NCBI GenBank assembly: GCA_030587525.1
Contig: JAUQYW010000720.1
Span: 1 to 32,679 of the forward strand
Direction: 5' to 3'
From: Candidatus Sigynarchaeota archaeon
GTDB lineage: Archaea; Asgardarchaeota; Lokiarchaeia; Sigynarchaeales; Sigynarchaeaceae
DNA: 32,679 nt
How positions within the stretch are numbered: position 1 is the first letter of the stretch; every line of letters begins with the position of its first letter. Of this stretch, positions 1 through 7,503 are shown in pieces. The notes under the pieces were generated by a model. It was not told where the DNA came from and did no database searches. It worked only from the letters and a program-made list of their open reading frames with translations. Both the position numbers and the translations under genes were made by a program.

Positions 1-1
1 A

Positions 2-136
2 TTTGGCATGTACATCGTGCTCGCCAACCAGTATTTCCTCGATAAAATTGGCCGGAAAGCTATGCTCGTGATAACAACGCTGGGCATGGGCGTTTCAGCG
101 CTGTTTATGGCCATATCATCGAACATCATCATGTAA
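2..136 (+). pseudogene. MFS transporter, N-terminal fragment ending at an in-frame TAA
   Basis: The reading frame is open from the window edge to a TAA at 134-136. It encodes a hydrophobic segment, then the MFS loop 2-3 signature LDKIGRKAML (about 41-70), then another membrane helix. The same frame continues straight after the stop as the next helix of the transporter (146-1093). The two pieces are therefore one ancestral gene split by a nonsense codon, with no shift of frame. The 5' end lies outside the window. A sequencing or assembly error at one base is the main alternative to a genuine nonsense mutation. Confidence 0.75.
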
Positions 137-145
137 ACGGTTTTC

Positions 146-1093
146 TTGTTCATGACCTACATTTTCTTCAGCAGCGATGTCTGGATGATCTTCGTGGCCG
201 AGGAGGCGACCGCGGAAAAGCGCGGGTTTTACTTGAACGTGTTCATGGCCATCGGCATCGTCGGGCCGATGATGAGCCCGATCTTCCGCTCCATTTTTCT
301 GACGGAAACAGCGCCCGTGACGGCGTGGCGCGGCATGACGATATTCCCGATCATCATCGGGATCACGGCAGGCATCGCAGCGCTCGCCGGGGCGAAAGAA
401 ACGAGGCTATACGAGGAATTCAAGCTCACCAAGGTGAAATCGGAAGCAGAACCAGAAAACGTGTCGTTCGTGAAGAATATGCGGGTGTTGATGGCAAACC
501 CACGAAAGAAGGAAATCCTCGCTATCATGGTCATGAGCATCATAGCGGGCTTGAACTTCATCTTGCTCCAGCTCGGCGAGAGTTTCATCACGTACAACGT
601 TGGCTTGACGCAAGGCCAGGTGAACACGGTCATCACGATCATCGCCGTGGCCATGATCGTCGCGTATTTGATAACAGGAAAACTGTCCGATAAAACCGGT
701 CGCGTTCCCCTCGTCTACGTGTTTTCGATGCTGCTGCCTGCCGCGACCATTCTCCTCAATCTGGGTGTTATTGCTGGCTCGAATGCCGTCTTGCTCGTGG
801 CCATCGGTATGATCCTAGGTTACACGGGATATTACGTCTTGTGGACATTGCTACGCGTCATTCTCATGGAGATCGTTGCCACCGGTCGTCGCGGAACCGC
901 CAGTGGCTTGCGCGCGATAATCCAGGCCATCGGGACAACGATCGGGTTCGGGTTGGGAGCGGTGATTTCGCTGGCGTGGGGATTGGGAGTGGCGTTCATC
1001 ATCCTCAGCATGCCAATGTTCGCGATCCCGTTCTTGACGAAAAAATATCTCAAGGAAACCAAGGGCATCAAGCTGGACACCATCGCGGACTGA
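146..1093 (+). CDS. MFS transporter, C-terminal ~315 residues (interrupted gene)
   Basis: This is the larger remainder of a major facilitator superfamily permease. It has about nine or ten hydrophobic helices and a second copy of the loop signature (GKLSDKTGRVPLVYV, about nt 676-720) between helices 8 and 9, as expected for the C-terminal half of a 12-helix carrier. The first possible initiator is a TTG at 146, in the middle of a membrane helix and with no ribosome binding site. It is probably not a natural start: the frame is continuous with the upstream piece apart from the TAA at 134-136. The substrate cannot be read from the sequence. A T-run follows the stop. If the stop codon is real the gene is probably dead, because a carrier without its first helices is unlikely to work. 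Confidence 0.7.
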   Translation: MFMTYIFFSSDVWMIFVAEEATAEKRGFYLNVFMAIGIVGPMMSPIFRSIFLTETAPVTAWRGMTIFPIIIGITAGIAALAGAKETRLYEEFKLTKVKSEAEPENVSFVKNMRVLMANPRKKEILAIMVMSIIAGLNFILLQLGESFITYNVGLTQGQVNTVITIIAVAMIVAYLITGKLSDKTGRVPLVYVFSMLLPAATILLNLGVIAGSNAVLLVAIGMILGYTGYYVLWTLLRVILMEIVATGRRGTASGLRAIIQAIGTTIGFGLGAVISLAWGLGVAFIILSMPMFAIPFLTKKYLKETKGIKLDTIAD

Positions 1094-1096
1094 ACC

Positions 1097-1110
1097 TTTT
1101 TTAATTTTTT
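1097..1110 (+). terminator. T-run terminator after the MFS gene
   Basis: A T-rich tract (six T, two A, six T) begins three bases after the transporter stop codon. Archaeal RNA polymerase terminates on such tracts without needing a hairpin. Confidence 0.5.
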
Positions 1111-1214
1111 CACCGTGTCATAGATTCAAGCGAGCAGCAATGACCATCGCGGAAATGCTCCCGGCGTGGATCAAATTATTATACCTAACCACCAATTGTT
1201 TTTTGATATCTATT

Positions 1215-1241
1215 CTTTTCAGACGGGTGAAGTCTGAAAGG
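1215..1241 (+). promoter_or_regulatory. Leader hairpin abutting the ribosome binding site of the beta-helix protein
   Basis: Bases 1215-1224 (cttttcagac) pair with 1232-1241 (gtctgaaagg) as a 10-bp stem with one G-U pair and a 7-base loop. The 3' arm runs into the Shine-Dalgarno sequence ggggagtgat (1240-1249), which lies five bases before the ATG at 1255. Folding could affect ribosome access. A loose TATA-like stretch (attattatacc) lies around 1175-1185. Confidence 0.4.
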
Positions 1242-1254
1242 GGAGTGATAAAAG

Positions 1255-4200
1255 ATGACGAATAACAAGATAGGCATTATTGCACCAATGATTAGCTTGT
1301 CAATTCTTTTCGTGGTACTTTGTACATTGAATGGCCAACCCGCCGTGCAAGGCAACAATGACAGCACGACGTTCGACATTGGAAGCATGGAAGGATCCTG
1401 GTATAATAATAACCAAACGCCGATATCCATCGATAACGCAGGCTCGAATGATTGGGCTTGGGCACGAACTCAGCCGTGGTTGAACAATTCTGGTGATGGT
1501 TCGGCGATAAGCCCCTATCGATTAGAAAACATGGTTATTGATTGCGATGGTACAGCATTCGGGATCCAGATCTTGCACTCGGCCAGCGTGCATTTCATAA
1601 TTCAAAATTGCACGATTCACAACGCGACGTCGGGAGCTGGTGCAGGAATCGAATTGGGGAACGTTAATTCGGGAGCCGTTACCAGCAATCGTTTTTATAA
1701 CAGCGTTCGGGCAGTATTCTTGAGTAATGTCAACAATACCACCATCTCGAACAATAACATGACCGCAACGGTTTTTGCCATACAATCGGCATATTCGCAC
1801 GATAATGTAATATCAGGAAACAATGCCACGGGGGGCAATGTTGGTATCGACATGATGACTGATTGCAGCAATTATCGTATTGTCAATAATTATGCAAGAG
1901 CGATGACGGGGGTTGGCATCCAACTCTCGCACGGGACGAACATAACGATATCTGGAAATACTGCGATTGGCGGAACTAGCTCGTATGGCATCGGCTTGGT
2001 CGTTTCAAGCAATAACACGGTCTCATCGAATAATGCGACGGCAAGCGGAGGATTAGGTATTAGCCTGAGTACGACATGCAACAACAACACGATCATAGAC
2101 AACAACGTGACGGGCAATGTTGGCATCAGCTTGTCCGCTTCTTGCTGCAACAATACTGTATCGGGAAATAATGCCACGTGCGAATATTACGGCATATCAT
2201 TGATCACGAATTGCCATTCAAACCATATTTTAAACAATATTGCAACAGGAGTTAATCAATACGGCATTCGTGTATATAGCGGGAATGAAAATAACACGAT
2301 CTCGGGAAATAATGCCACGGGCGGTTCTCAAGCAATTTACGTGACGAACGAATGTCACGGCACTGTGATCTCGGGAAATAATGCCACGGGCGGTGCGCAG
2401 GGCATTCTTGTCTCGACTAACTGTAACGAAACCGTGATCTCGAATAATAATGCAACGGGAACTTCTGAGTGCATCTATCTCTATCAATGCTTCAATGTTA
2501 CGATCCAAGGAAACAACGTCTCAAGTGGCAGGGCAGGCATCCATATGATCGACGGGTGCAATTCATGCAAGGTCTTGAACAACAACATCACGAACCTTCA
2601 GGACGGGATAGAATTAATCACATCCAATCGCACGACGATATCCGGAAATCTTATCTCTGGATGTTCCAACAGGGCTATCCGGGTCTTTGCTAGCTTTTAT
2701 ACCACGATTTCTGGAAACGATGTTACGGGGTATTATGGAATCTACCTGGATAGCTCGTGCCACAACACCATTTCTGGAAACAACGCCACGGGCAATAGTG
2801 AGTCGGGAGTTTACTTAACGTCTTCGTCGAATAATAACACGATATCGAGGAACAATGCCACGGGGGGTTATACAGGCATATACCTTGATTCGTCGCGCAA
2901 TAACACGGTAAGCATGAACCGGGCCATAGGGAACTTCAATAATGGCATAGGATTGGCATCGTCAAACAACAATACCGTTTCTGGAAACAATGCCACAGGC
3001 GGCAGTAAGGGTATTGTAGTATCTGCATCCAGCAACAACACGATATCGGGCAATAATGCCACGGGCACCTTTGATAGCGGCATCTACCTGATCTCTTCTT
3101 CAAGCAGAAACATGATATCGAGGAACAATGCCATGGGCTCTCCTTTTGGCATATTCTTGTCCACTGCTTGCAACACCAACACGATTTGGATGAATAACGC
3201 CACGGGCGATGATTACGGCATCTACATACGTGAATCGAGTTACAACAACATATCCTGCAACAATGCTACCGGCGAATCGTATGGTATATTCTTGTTCATT
3301 ACAAACGACAATTTGGTTATAGGAAACACAGCCAACAGCATGAACAATGGCATTTACTTGAGTTTTTCGTGCAATAACATAATTTCAGACAACATCGCCA
3401 CGGGTGATAATGCAGGAATTTTCTTGCTCACGTCATGTAATAACAATACCATATCGAGCAATAACGCCTCGGGTGCTAGTAGCGGAATCATACTCGATTC
3501 ATCCCGTAACAACACAATCGTTATGAATAATGCCGAAGGAAACAGTTATGGTATCTTGTTGATCGCTTCCGTGAATAATTCGATTTTGAATAACAACATC
3601 ACCAGTGGCACGCTTGCCATTGCCCTCTTCACATCAAGTAATAATAACACTATCGCGGGAAATAATGTCACGTGTGATACTTATTGCATTTACCTAGGAT
3701 CATCGAGCAACAACTCGATAACTAGGAACAACGTGCTGGGTGATTACTATTGCATTAACCTGGTTTCTGCAATTAACAACACGATTTCCTTAAATAATGT
3801 CACGGCAGGATCCCACACGACCAAGGGGATTGTCTTTGAATCTTCGAGCGGGAATAACACGATAACAGCGAACAATGTCACGGGTGGTGCCGGCGGTATC
3901 GATCTGGCCTCTAATTGCAATGATAACGTGATCTTCCTCAATACATTTGATAATTTCACGTCCGTCGTGGATAACGGAAATACCGGGAATGTATGGGATA
4001 ACGGCACGCATGGGAATCTATATGGTGATTATCGGACCATGTATCCCGCGGCCTTGCATAATCACGTGATCTGGGACACGGCATACAACATATCGGGCTC
4101 TGCAAAATCGATTGACAGGTATCCATTATACCGGGTCAAAGGATTATCGCCCGTGGCCTCGTCCTCCGCAAATTGGACTGTTATCGTGGATGATCAATGG

Positions 4201-4965
4201 ATCCAATTCAATTTCTCGGGCGTGGAAGGAGACACCCCCGTGCAATTCCACTGGAATTTCGGCGATGGTACGGGTAATGCAACGGCTCGTAACCCGGCAC
4301 ATCAATTCACGCTGGCGGGCAATTACACGGTCGTCTTGACCGTTATTGATGTCGATCGTGATTACGATGTCACGCTGCTATCGATCGAGGTGGTCGTGGA
4401 TGTTGATCCTATTGCCAATTATACCACGAATGCGACTTGCATCCTGGAAGGGCAATGGATCCAATGTACCTTCATCGGGAATACTGGAAATGCACCTTTA
4501 ACTTACCAATGGAGCTTCGGGGATGGCACGGTCAACTCGACGACTCGTGATCCGAAGCATAGTTTCGTGTCGGCCGGCAACTACACGATCATCTTGAGCA
4601 TCTTTGATGCGGATGGAGATTTTTCTCGCATTTCTCGATTATCCTTGGTAATTGTTCTCACCGCTGACGGGGATGAGGATATCGATGGTTTAACGAATGA
4701 AGATGAGCTAAATGAATATAATACCAACCCATTTGTAAATGATACGGATGGGGACGGCTTTTCCGATGGTGACGAGGTGAATGCGGGCTCGAATCCCCTG
4801 GATCCAACAAGTGTCCCCCCGGCTGGCAATGGCGTGATTATCATTATCGTCATCATTGGCATCGTCTGCGGGATTGGTCTTATAGCTGCTTTCACGTTGA
4901 AAAAGAAAGGCCGTTCGAAGTCTGAAGCGCGCAAGGGAAAGGATCTCCCGTCTAAAAAGATTTAG
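1255..4965 (+). CDS. Large surface protein: parallel beta-helix (NosD-type) repeats, two PKD domains, Ca-binding repeat, C-terminal anchor
   Basis: This 1236-residue protein starts with a signal peptide (residues 1 to about 33). From about residue 75 to 915 it consists of some 35 imperfect coils of about 23 residues with the recurring pattern N-N-T-I-S-G-N-N-A-T-G plus a hydrophobic strand, which is the right-handed parallel beta-helix of the NosD/periplasmic copper-binding family. Two PKD domains follow (about 966-1052 and 1053-1136), each with the FGDGT motif. Next comes a thrombospondin-3/EF-hand-like Asp-rich segment (DTDGDGFSDGDEVNAGSNP, about 1162-1180), then one membrane helix (about 1192-1216) and a short Lys/Arg-rich cytoplasmic tail. 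Dozens of N-X-S/T sequons suggest heavy N-glycosylation. It is probably a cell-envelope adhesin or polysaccharide-binding or -cleaving protein. No catalytic residues can be assigned, because the beta-helix is shared by lyases, epimerases and structural proteins. The start is supported by ggggagtgat at 1240-1249. Confidence 0.9.
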   Translation: MTNNKIGIIAPMISLSILFVVLCTLNGQPAVQGNNDSTTFDIGSMEGSWYNNNQTPISIDNAGSNDWAWARTQPWLNNSGDGSAISPYRLENMVIDCDGTAFGIQILHSASVHFIIQNCTIHNATSGAGAGIELGNVNSGAVTSNRFYNSVRAVFLSNVNNTTISNNNMTATVFAIQSAYSHDNVISGNNATGGNVGIDMMTDCSNYRIVNNYARAMTGVGIQLSHGTNITISGNTAIGGTSSYGIGLVVSSNNTVSSNNATASGGLGISLSTTCNNNTIIDNNVTGNVGISLSASCCNNTVSGNNATCEYYGISLITNCHSNHILNNIATGVNQYGIRVYSGNENNTISGNNATGGSQAIYVTNECHGTVISGNNATGGAQGILVSTNCNETVISNNNATGTSECIYLYQCFNVTIQGNNVSSGRAGIHMIDGCNSCKVLNNNITNLQDGIELITSNRTTISGNLISGCSNRAIRVFASFYTTISGNDVTGYYGIYLDSSCHNTISGNNATGNSESGVYLTSSSNNNTISRNNATGGYTGIYLDSSRNNTVSMNRAIGNFNNGIGLASSNNNTVSGNNATGGSKGIVVSASSNNTISGNNATGTFDSGIYLISSSSRNMISRNNAMGSPFGIFLSTACNTNTIWMNNATGDDYGIYIRESSYNNISCNNATGESYGIFLFITNDNLVIGNTANSMNNGIYLSFSCNNIISDNIATGDNAGIFLLTSCNNNTISSNNASGASSGIILDSSRNNTIVMNNAEGNSYGILLIASVNNSILNNNITSGTLAIALFTSSNNNTIAGNNVTCDTYCIYLGSSSNNSITRNNVLGDYYCINLVSAINNTISLNNVTAGSHTTKGIVFESSSGNNTITANNVTGGAGGIDLASNCNDNVIFLNTFDNFTSVVDNGNTGNVWDNGTHGNLYGDYRTMYPAALHNHVIWDTAYNISGSAKSIDRYPLYRVKGLSPVASSSANWTVIVDDQWIQFNFSGVEGDTPVQFHWNFGDGTGNATARNPAHQFTLAGNYTVVLTVIDVDRDYDVTLLSIEVVVDVDPIANYTTNATCILEGQWIQCTFIGNTGNAPLTYQWSFGDGTVNSTTRDPKHSFVSAGNYTIILSIFDADGDFSRISRLSLVIVLTADGDEDIDGLTNEDELNEYNTNPFVNDTDGDGFSDGDEVNAGSNPLDPTSVPPAGNGVIIIIVIIGIVCGIGLIAAFTLKKKGRSKSEARKGKDLPSKKI
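2298..2394 (+). repeat. Near-identical DNA repeats inside the beta-helix gene
   Basis: A 28-base segment at 2298-2325 recurs without a mismatch at 2367-2394, 69 bases later. That spacing is exactly one 23-residue coil. Shorter copies of the core ggaaataatgccacgg occur through the gene. The array probably grows and shrinks by slippage or unequal recombination in 69-base steps. Confidence 0.85.
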
Positions 4966-4978
4966 TGCTTATATCAAC

Positions 4979-5012
4979 TTTTTTACGTGTTTTTTAATTG
5001 TTTTTTTTTCTT
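4979..5012 (+). terminator. T-run terminator after the beta-helix gene
   Basis: Three T-rich tracts follow one another 14 to 47 bases after the stop codon at 4965, the typical archaeal arrangement of tandem oligo-T terminators. No strong hairpin is seen. The 161-base gap before the next gene holds no further ORF that I can support. Confidence 0.55.
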
Positions 5013-5126
5013 TATCATACAATTTATCGCTCGGCACGTCTTGGGTTCGTGGCAAGAGTTACTTTCCTTACTGGTGAAAAAGGTGAATTTTTTTCTATGA
5101 GCACGTCTTAACTCGAGCGACGAACG

Positions 5127-6149
5127 ATGACGGGTTCCCAATGCTTCGACTTCACGACGTTCCAGGAATCGATCTTTCCTGCATGGGAAGCCCAGTTCAA
5201 GGTTGGCCCTCGCATCGGAGATTACAGTTTTGCGAAGGGAGGCAAGGTCGACTCTTATGGCACGACGGACTTGCTCATCGCGAAATACATCATGAATGAC
5301 ATTGGCACGCTCACCGATGCGCAGAAGGACGAGTGGGCACGTATCATCAACTCGTTCCAGGACCAGGCGACTGGGAAATACGTGAAGGCATATACGATGC
5401 ATTTTTGGGAGCACACGACGGCCTACGCGGTGTGCGCGTTGAAGCTCATAGACCGCAAGCCTGCTTATCCCATGGCGTGGAAAAACGACATCCTCCGGGA
5501 CCGAAAATCGATGACCGCGTGGACACGACAGTGGCAGCGAGCACCGTGGTCGCTCATCTGGCCGGGCAGCCATATCTGGTCTGGTGTGCCGGCGGCCCTT
5601 GCAATGACCGGCGAGGGCACGGACGAGTTTTTCGAGTGGTACTTCGACTGGTTCGACAAGGCTGCCGACCCGTCGAGCGGGTATTGGCGCCGGGGATGGC
5701 TGCACAAGATGAAATCGCTTTCAAAGCCAGTTTCCCACGATTTATTCGGCGCGTTTCACATGTATTACGTGTATGAATGCATGGGGCGAAAATGGAAATA
5801 CCCGGAAAAAGTCGTCGATTGCACGCTCCGCTTGCAGCTCGATACCGGGTTATGGGGACAAACGCCGGAGTTTTACTGCCGCGACCTTGACGGTCTCTAT
5901 GCGTTGACGAGGTCCTCCAGAAATGCAGGTGGATACCGCGCCGATGACGTGAAAGCCGCCGTGGTCAAGTTCCTCGCCACGGCGGAACGCACGCTGAACG
6001 ACCGCGATTTCGTGCTCGCGCATTACCCCGACACGCATCACTTGGCGGGCGCACTCTGCGCGATCGCCGAGTGCCAGAAATTCTATCCCGATATCGTCAA
6101 GACAGCAAGGCCGTGGCTTATGTCCATCGATAAGGCGTGTTACATATGA
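5127..6149 (+). CDS. Alpha/alpha-toroid (prenyltransferase/glycosidase-like) protein of unknown function
   Basis: This soluble 340-residue protein is rich in Trp, Tyr and His, with no signal peptide or membrane helix. Spaced motifs such as DSYGTTDLLIAKYI, FWEHTTAYAVCALKLI, SHDLFGAFHMYYVYECMG and DLDGLYALTRSS look like the paired helices of an (alpha/alpha)6 barrel, the fold of squalene cyclase/prenyltransferase-like proteins and several glycosidase and lyase families. I recognise the fold type but not a specific family, so no reaction is assigned. It is the first gene of a four-gene operon in which each start overlaps the preceding stop by four bases. This links it to the downstream membrane protein and the 2-hydroxyacyl-CoA dehydratase-type pair. 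The ATG at 5127 has only a weak ribosome binding site, and upstream frames are closed. Confidence 0.75.
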   Translation: MTGSQCFDFTTFQESIFPAWEAQFKVGPRIGDYSFAKGGKVDSYGTTDLLIAKYIMNDIGTLTDAQKDEWARIINSFQDQATGKYVKAYTMHFWEHTTAYAVCALKLIDRKPAYPMAWKNDILRDRKSMTAWTRQWQRAPWSLIWPGSHIWSGVPAALAMTGEGTDEFFEWYFDWFDKAADPSSGYWRRGWLHKMKSLSKPVSHDLFGAFHMYYVYECMGRKWKYPEKVVDCTLRLQLDTGLWGQTPEFYCRDLDGLYALTRSSRNAGGYRADDVKAAVVKFLATAERTLNDRDFVLAHYPDTHHLAGALCAIAECQKFYPDIVKTARPWLMSIDKACYI

Positions 6150-6436
6150 CGACAAACGATGATGGTGGGGCCGCGACACTGAATGCTCCTGTGAGGAAGA
6201 CCGCGAAGCAAGACACCGTCGTGGTGCTCGTGACGGTCGCGGCCTTCATCGCGCTCGCGTTCATCCAGTTAGAAATAGCAATAAGTGTCGTGCTCCTTAT
6301 GCAACCTAATCCCGATCCCTTGAACGTTCCATGGGATCCAACCATCAATTTGGTCGTGTTGGCGATCACCGCGCTCGAAACATGGGCCATACATCGGGTT
6401 TTGGTGAAATTATTCAAGCTAAACAAAAAAACGTGA
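6146..6436 (+). CDS. Small two-helix membrane protein
   Basis: This 96-residue protein has a polar N-terminus of about 20 residues and two hydrophobic helices (roughly residues 23-50 and 68-85) separated by a Pro-rich loop. It ends in a Lys-rich tail, suggesting both termini are cytoplasmic. The ATG at 6146 overlaps the TGA of the toroid gene (ATGA, 6146-6149), indicating translational coupling. Longer starts (GTG at 6137) are possible but lose that geometry. No family was recognised. Its place between the toroid protein and the dehydratase-type subunits suggests it could tether or assist that complex at the membrane; this is inference. Confidence 0.75.
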   Translation: MTTNDDGGAATLNAPVRKTAKQDTVVVLVTVAAFIALAFIQLEIAISVVLLMQPNPDPLNVPWDPTINLVVLAITALETWAIHRVLVKLFKLNKKT

Positions 6437-7503
6437 ATGAAATGGCATCCATAGGCTGGTTGTGCAGTTATACACCCATCGAACTGATCCTGGCAGCGGG
6501 TTTCACACCGTTCCGGATCACGGGACACGTGGAATCCCCCCGAGCAGCTGACACATACATGTCAGCAAATATATGCCAATTCGTGCGCTCCGTCGTTGAC
6601 ATGGTCACCGAGGGCAAGTATGATCACCTTCGCGGCGTCGTGTTCGTGAACTCGTGCGACGCGATGCGGCGGCTCCACGACGTGTGGAAGCGGATCAAGC
6701 CGAACCAGGCCCTTCACATGATCGACCTGCCCGTTAACCAGACATCGGCGGACCTTGTGTATTTCGAACGCGAGGTGACCAGGTTCCGAAGCGTGCTGGA
6801 TCAGTGGGTGGAAAAAAAAATCACCGATAAAGCCATCGTGGAAGCCACGCGTACGATCGGGCGAGCACGGGCATTGTATCAAGAGCTGCTCGCGCTGCGG
6901 AAGGAAATCCCGCCTCGCATAGGGGGGATTGAAATGAAAAGTCTCACGGAAAACTTTTTCTCAGGATCGATCGACACCTGGATCCAGAACACTGAAAAAC
7001 TGCTCGCCACGAAACGGGCCGGGAAAAAAACAAAAGCAACAACGTACCACCCGCGGTTACTGCTCGAAGGATGCCCGGATCACAGCCCGGGGCTCATCTC
7101 GCTCATCCAGGAAAGCGAGATGGACGTGGTCTACGAGAACACGTGCTCGGGCAGCAGGTTCTTCGACATCGCCGTGAAGGAGACCGGAATCATCATCGCC
7201 GACATTAGCAAGGCGTATTTCCACAAACCAACCTGCGCCCGGATGATGCAGCTCGACGAGCGTGCCACGCACATCATCGAAAAAGCCAAGGAGTTCAAAG
7301 TTGACGGGATCATCAACTACTCGTTGAAGTTTTGCGACACGTATCAATACGACGTGCCTGCGCTGAAAAAAAGACTGCAAGCAGCCGGCTTGAACGTGCT
7401 GGCGATCGAGAGCGACGGCACGGCGAGCAGCGCGGCGCAGTTAAAAACGCGATTTGAAGCATTCAAGGAAGTCTTGATGAACAAAAGGAGTGATACTGCA
7501 TGA
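6433..7503 (+). CDS. 2-hydroxyacyl-CoA dehydratase family subunit (HgdB/BcrC-like)
   Basis: This is a member of the HgdB/FldB/BcrB-C family (2-hydroxyglutaryl-CoA dehydratase D-component). These subunits hold a [4Fe-4S] cluster and, after ATP-driven one-electron reduction by a separate activator, dehydrate 2-hydroxyacyl-CoA or reduce aromatic acyl-CoA. Seen here are the N-terminal signature IGWLCSYTPIELILAAGF, the cluster-ligand candidates C48 (ANIC), C75 (NSCD) and C301 (KFCD) counted from the GTG, and the typical C-terminus in which GQLxTRxEAFxExL appears as AAQLKTRFEAFKEVLM. The GTG at 6433 overlaps the previous TGA (GTGA). ATG 6442 is an alternative start giving 353 residues. The gene overlaps the next dehydratase subunit by four bases, and the two probably form the heterodimer. 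No activator ATPase (HgdC/BadF-type) lies in the window, so catalysis depends on a gene elsewhere. The substrate is unknown. Confidence 0.88.
   Translation: MNEMASIGWLCSYTPIELILAAGFTPFRITGHVESPRAADTYMSANICQFVRSVVDMVTEGKYDHLRGVVFVNSCDAMRRLHDVWKRIKPNQALHMIDLPVNQTSADLVYFEREVTRFRSVLDQWVEKKITDKAIVEATRTIGRARALYQELLALRKEIPPRIGGIEMKSLTENFFSGSIDTWIQNTEKLLATKRAGKKTKATTYHPRLLLEGCPDHSPGLISLIQESEMDVVYENTCSGSRFFDIAVKETGIIIADISKAYFHKPTCARMMQLDERATHIIEKAKEFKVDGIINYSLKFCDTYQYDVPALKKRLQAAGLNVLAIESDGTASSAAQLKTRFEAFKEVLMNKRSDTA

Noticed and set aside
134..136. Programmed recoding of the TAA in the MFS gene
   Set aside because: TAA is used as a normal stop elsewhere in the window (for example 8706-8708 and 28261-28263), and no recoding element is visible. 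Nonsense mutation or sequence error is simpler.
2298..2394. Regular short repeats suggesting a CRISPR array
   Set aside because: The repeats are coding, in phase with 23-residue coils, and the spacers are themselves degenerate coils.
1890..4011. Several minus-strand ORFs of 70-95 codons opposite the beta-helix gene
   Set aside because: They mirror the repeated plus-strand coils, have repetitive compositions and no family motifs.
4983..5705. Minus-strand ORF of 240 codons opposite the toroid gene
   Set aside because: It starts inside the toroid gene, has Arg/His/Pro-rich shadow composition, and the plus-strand gene is in a tight operon.
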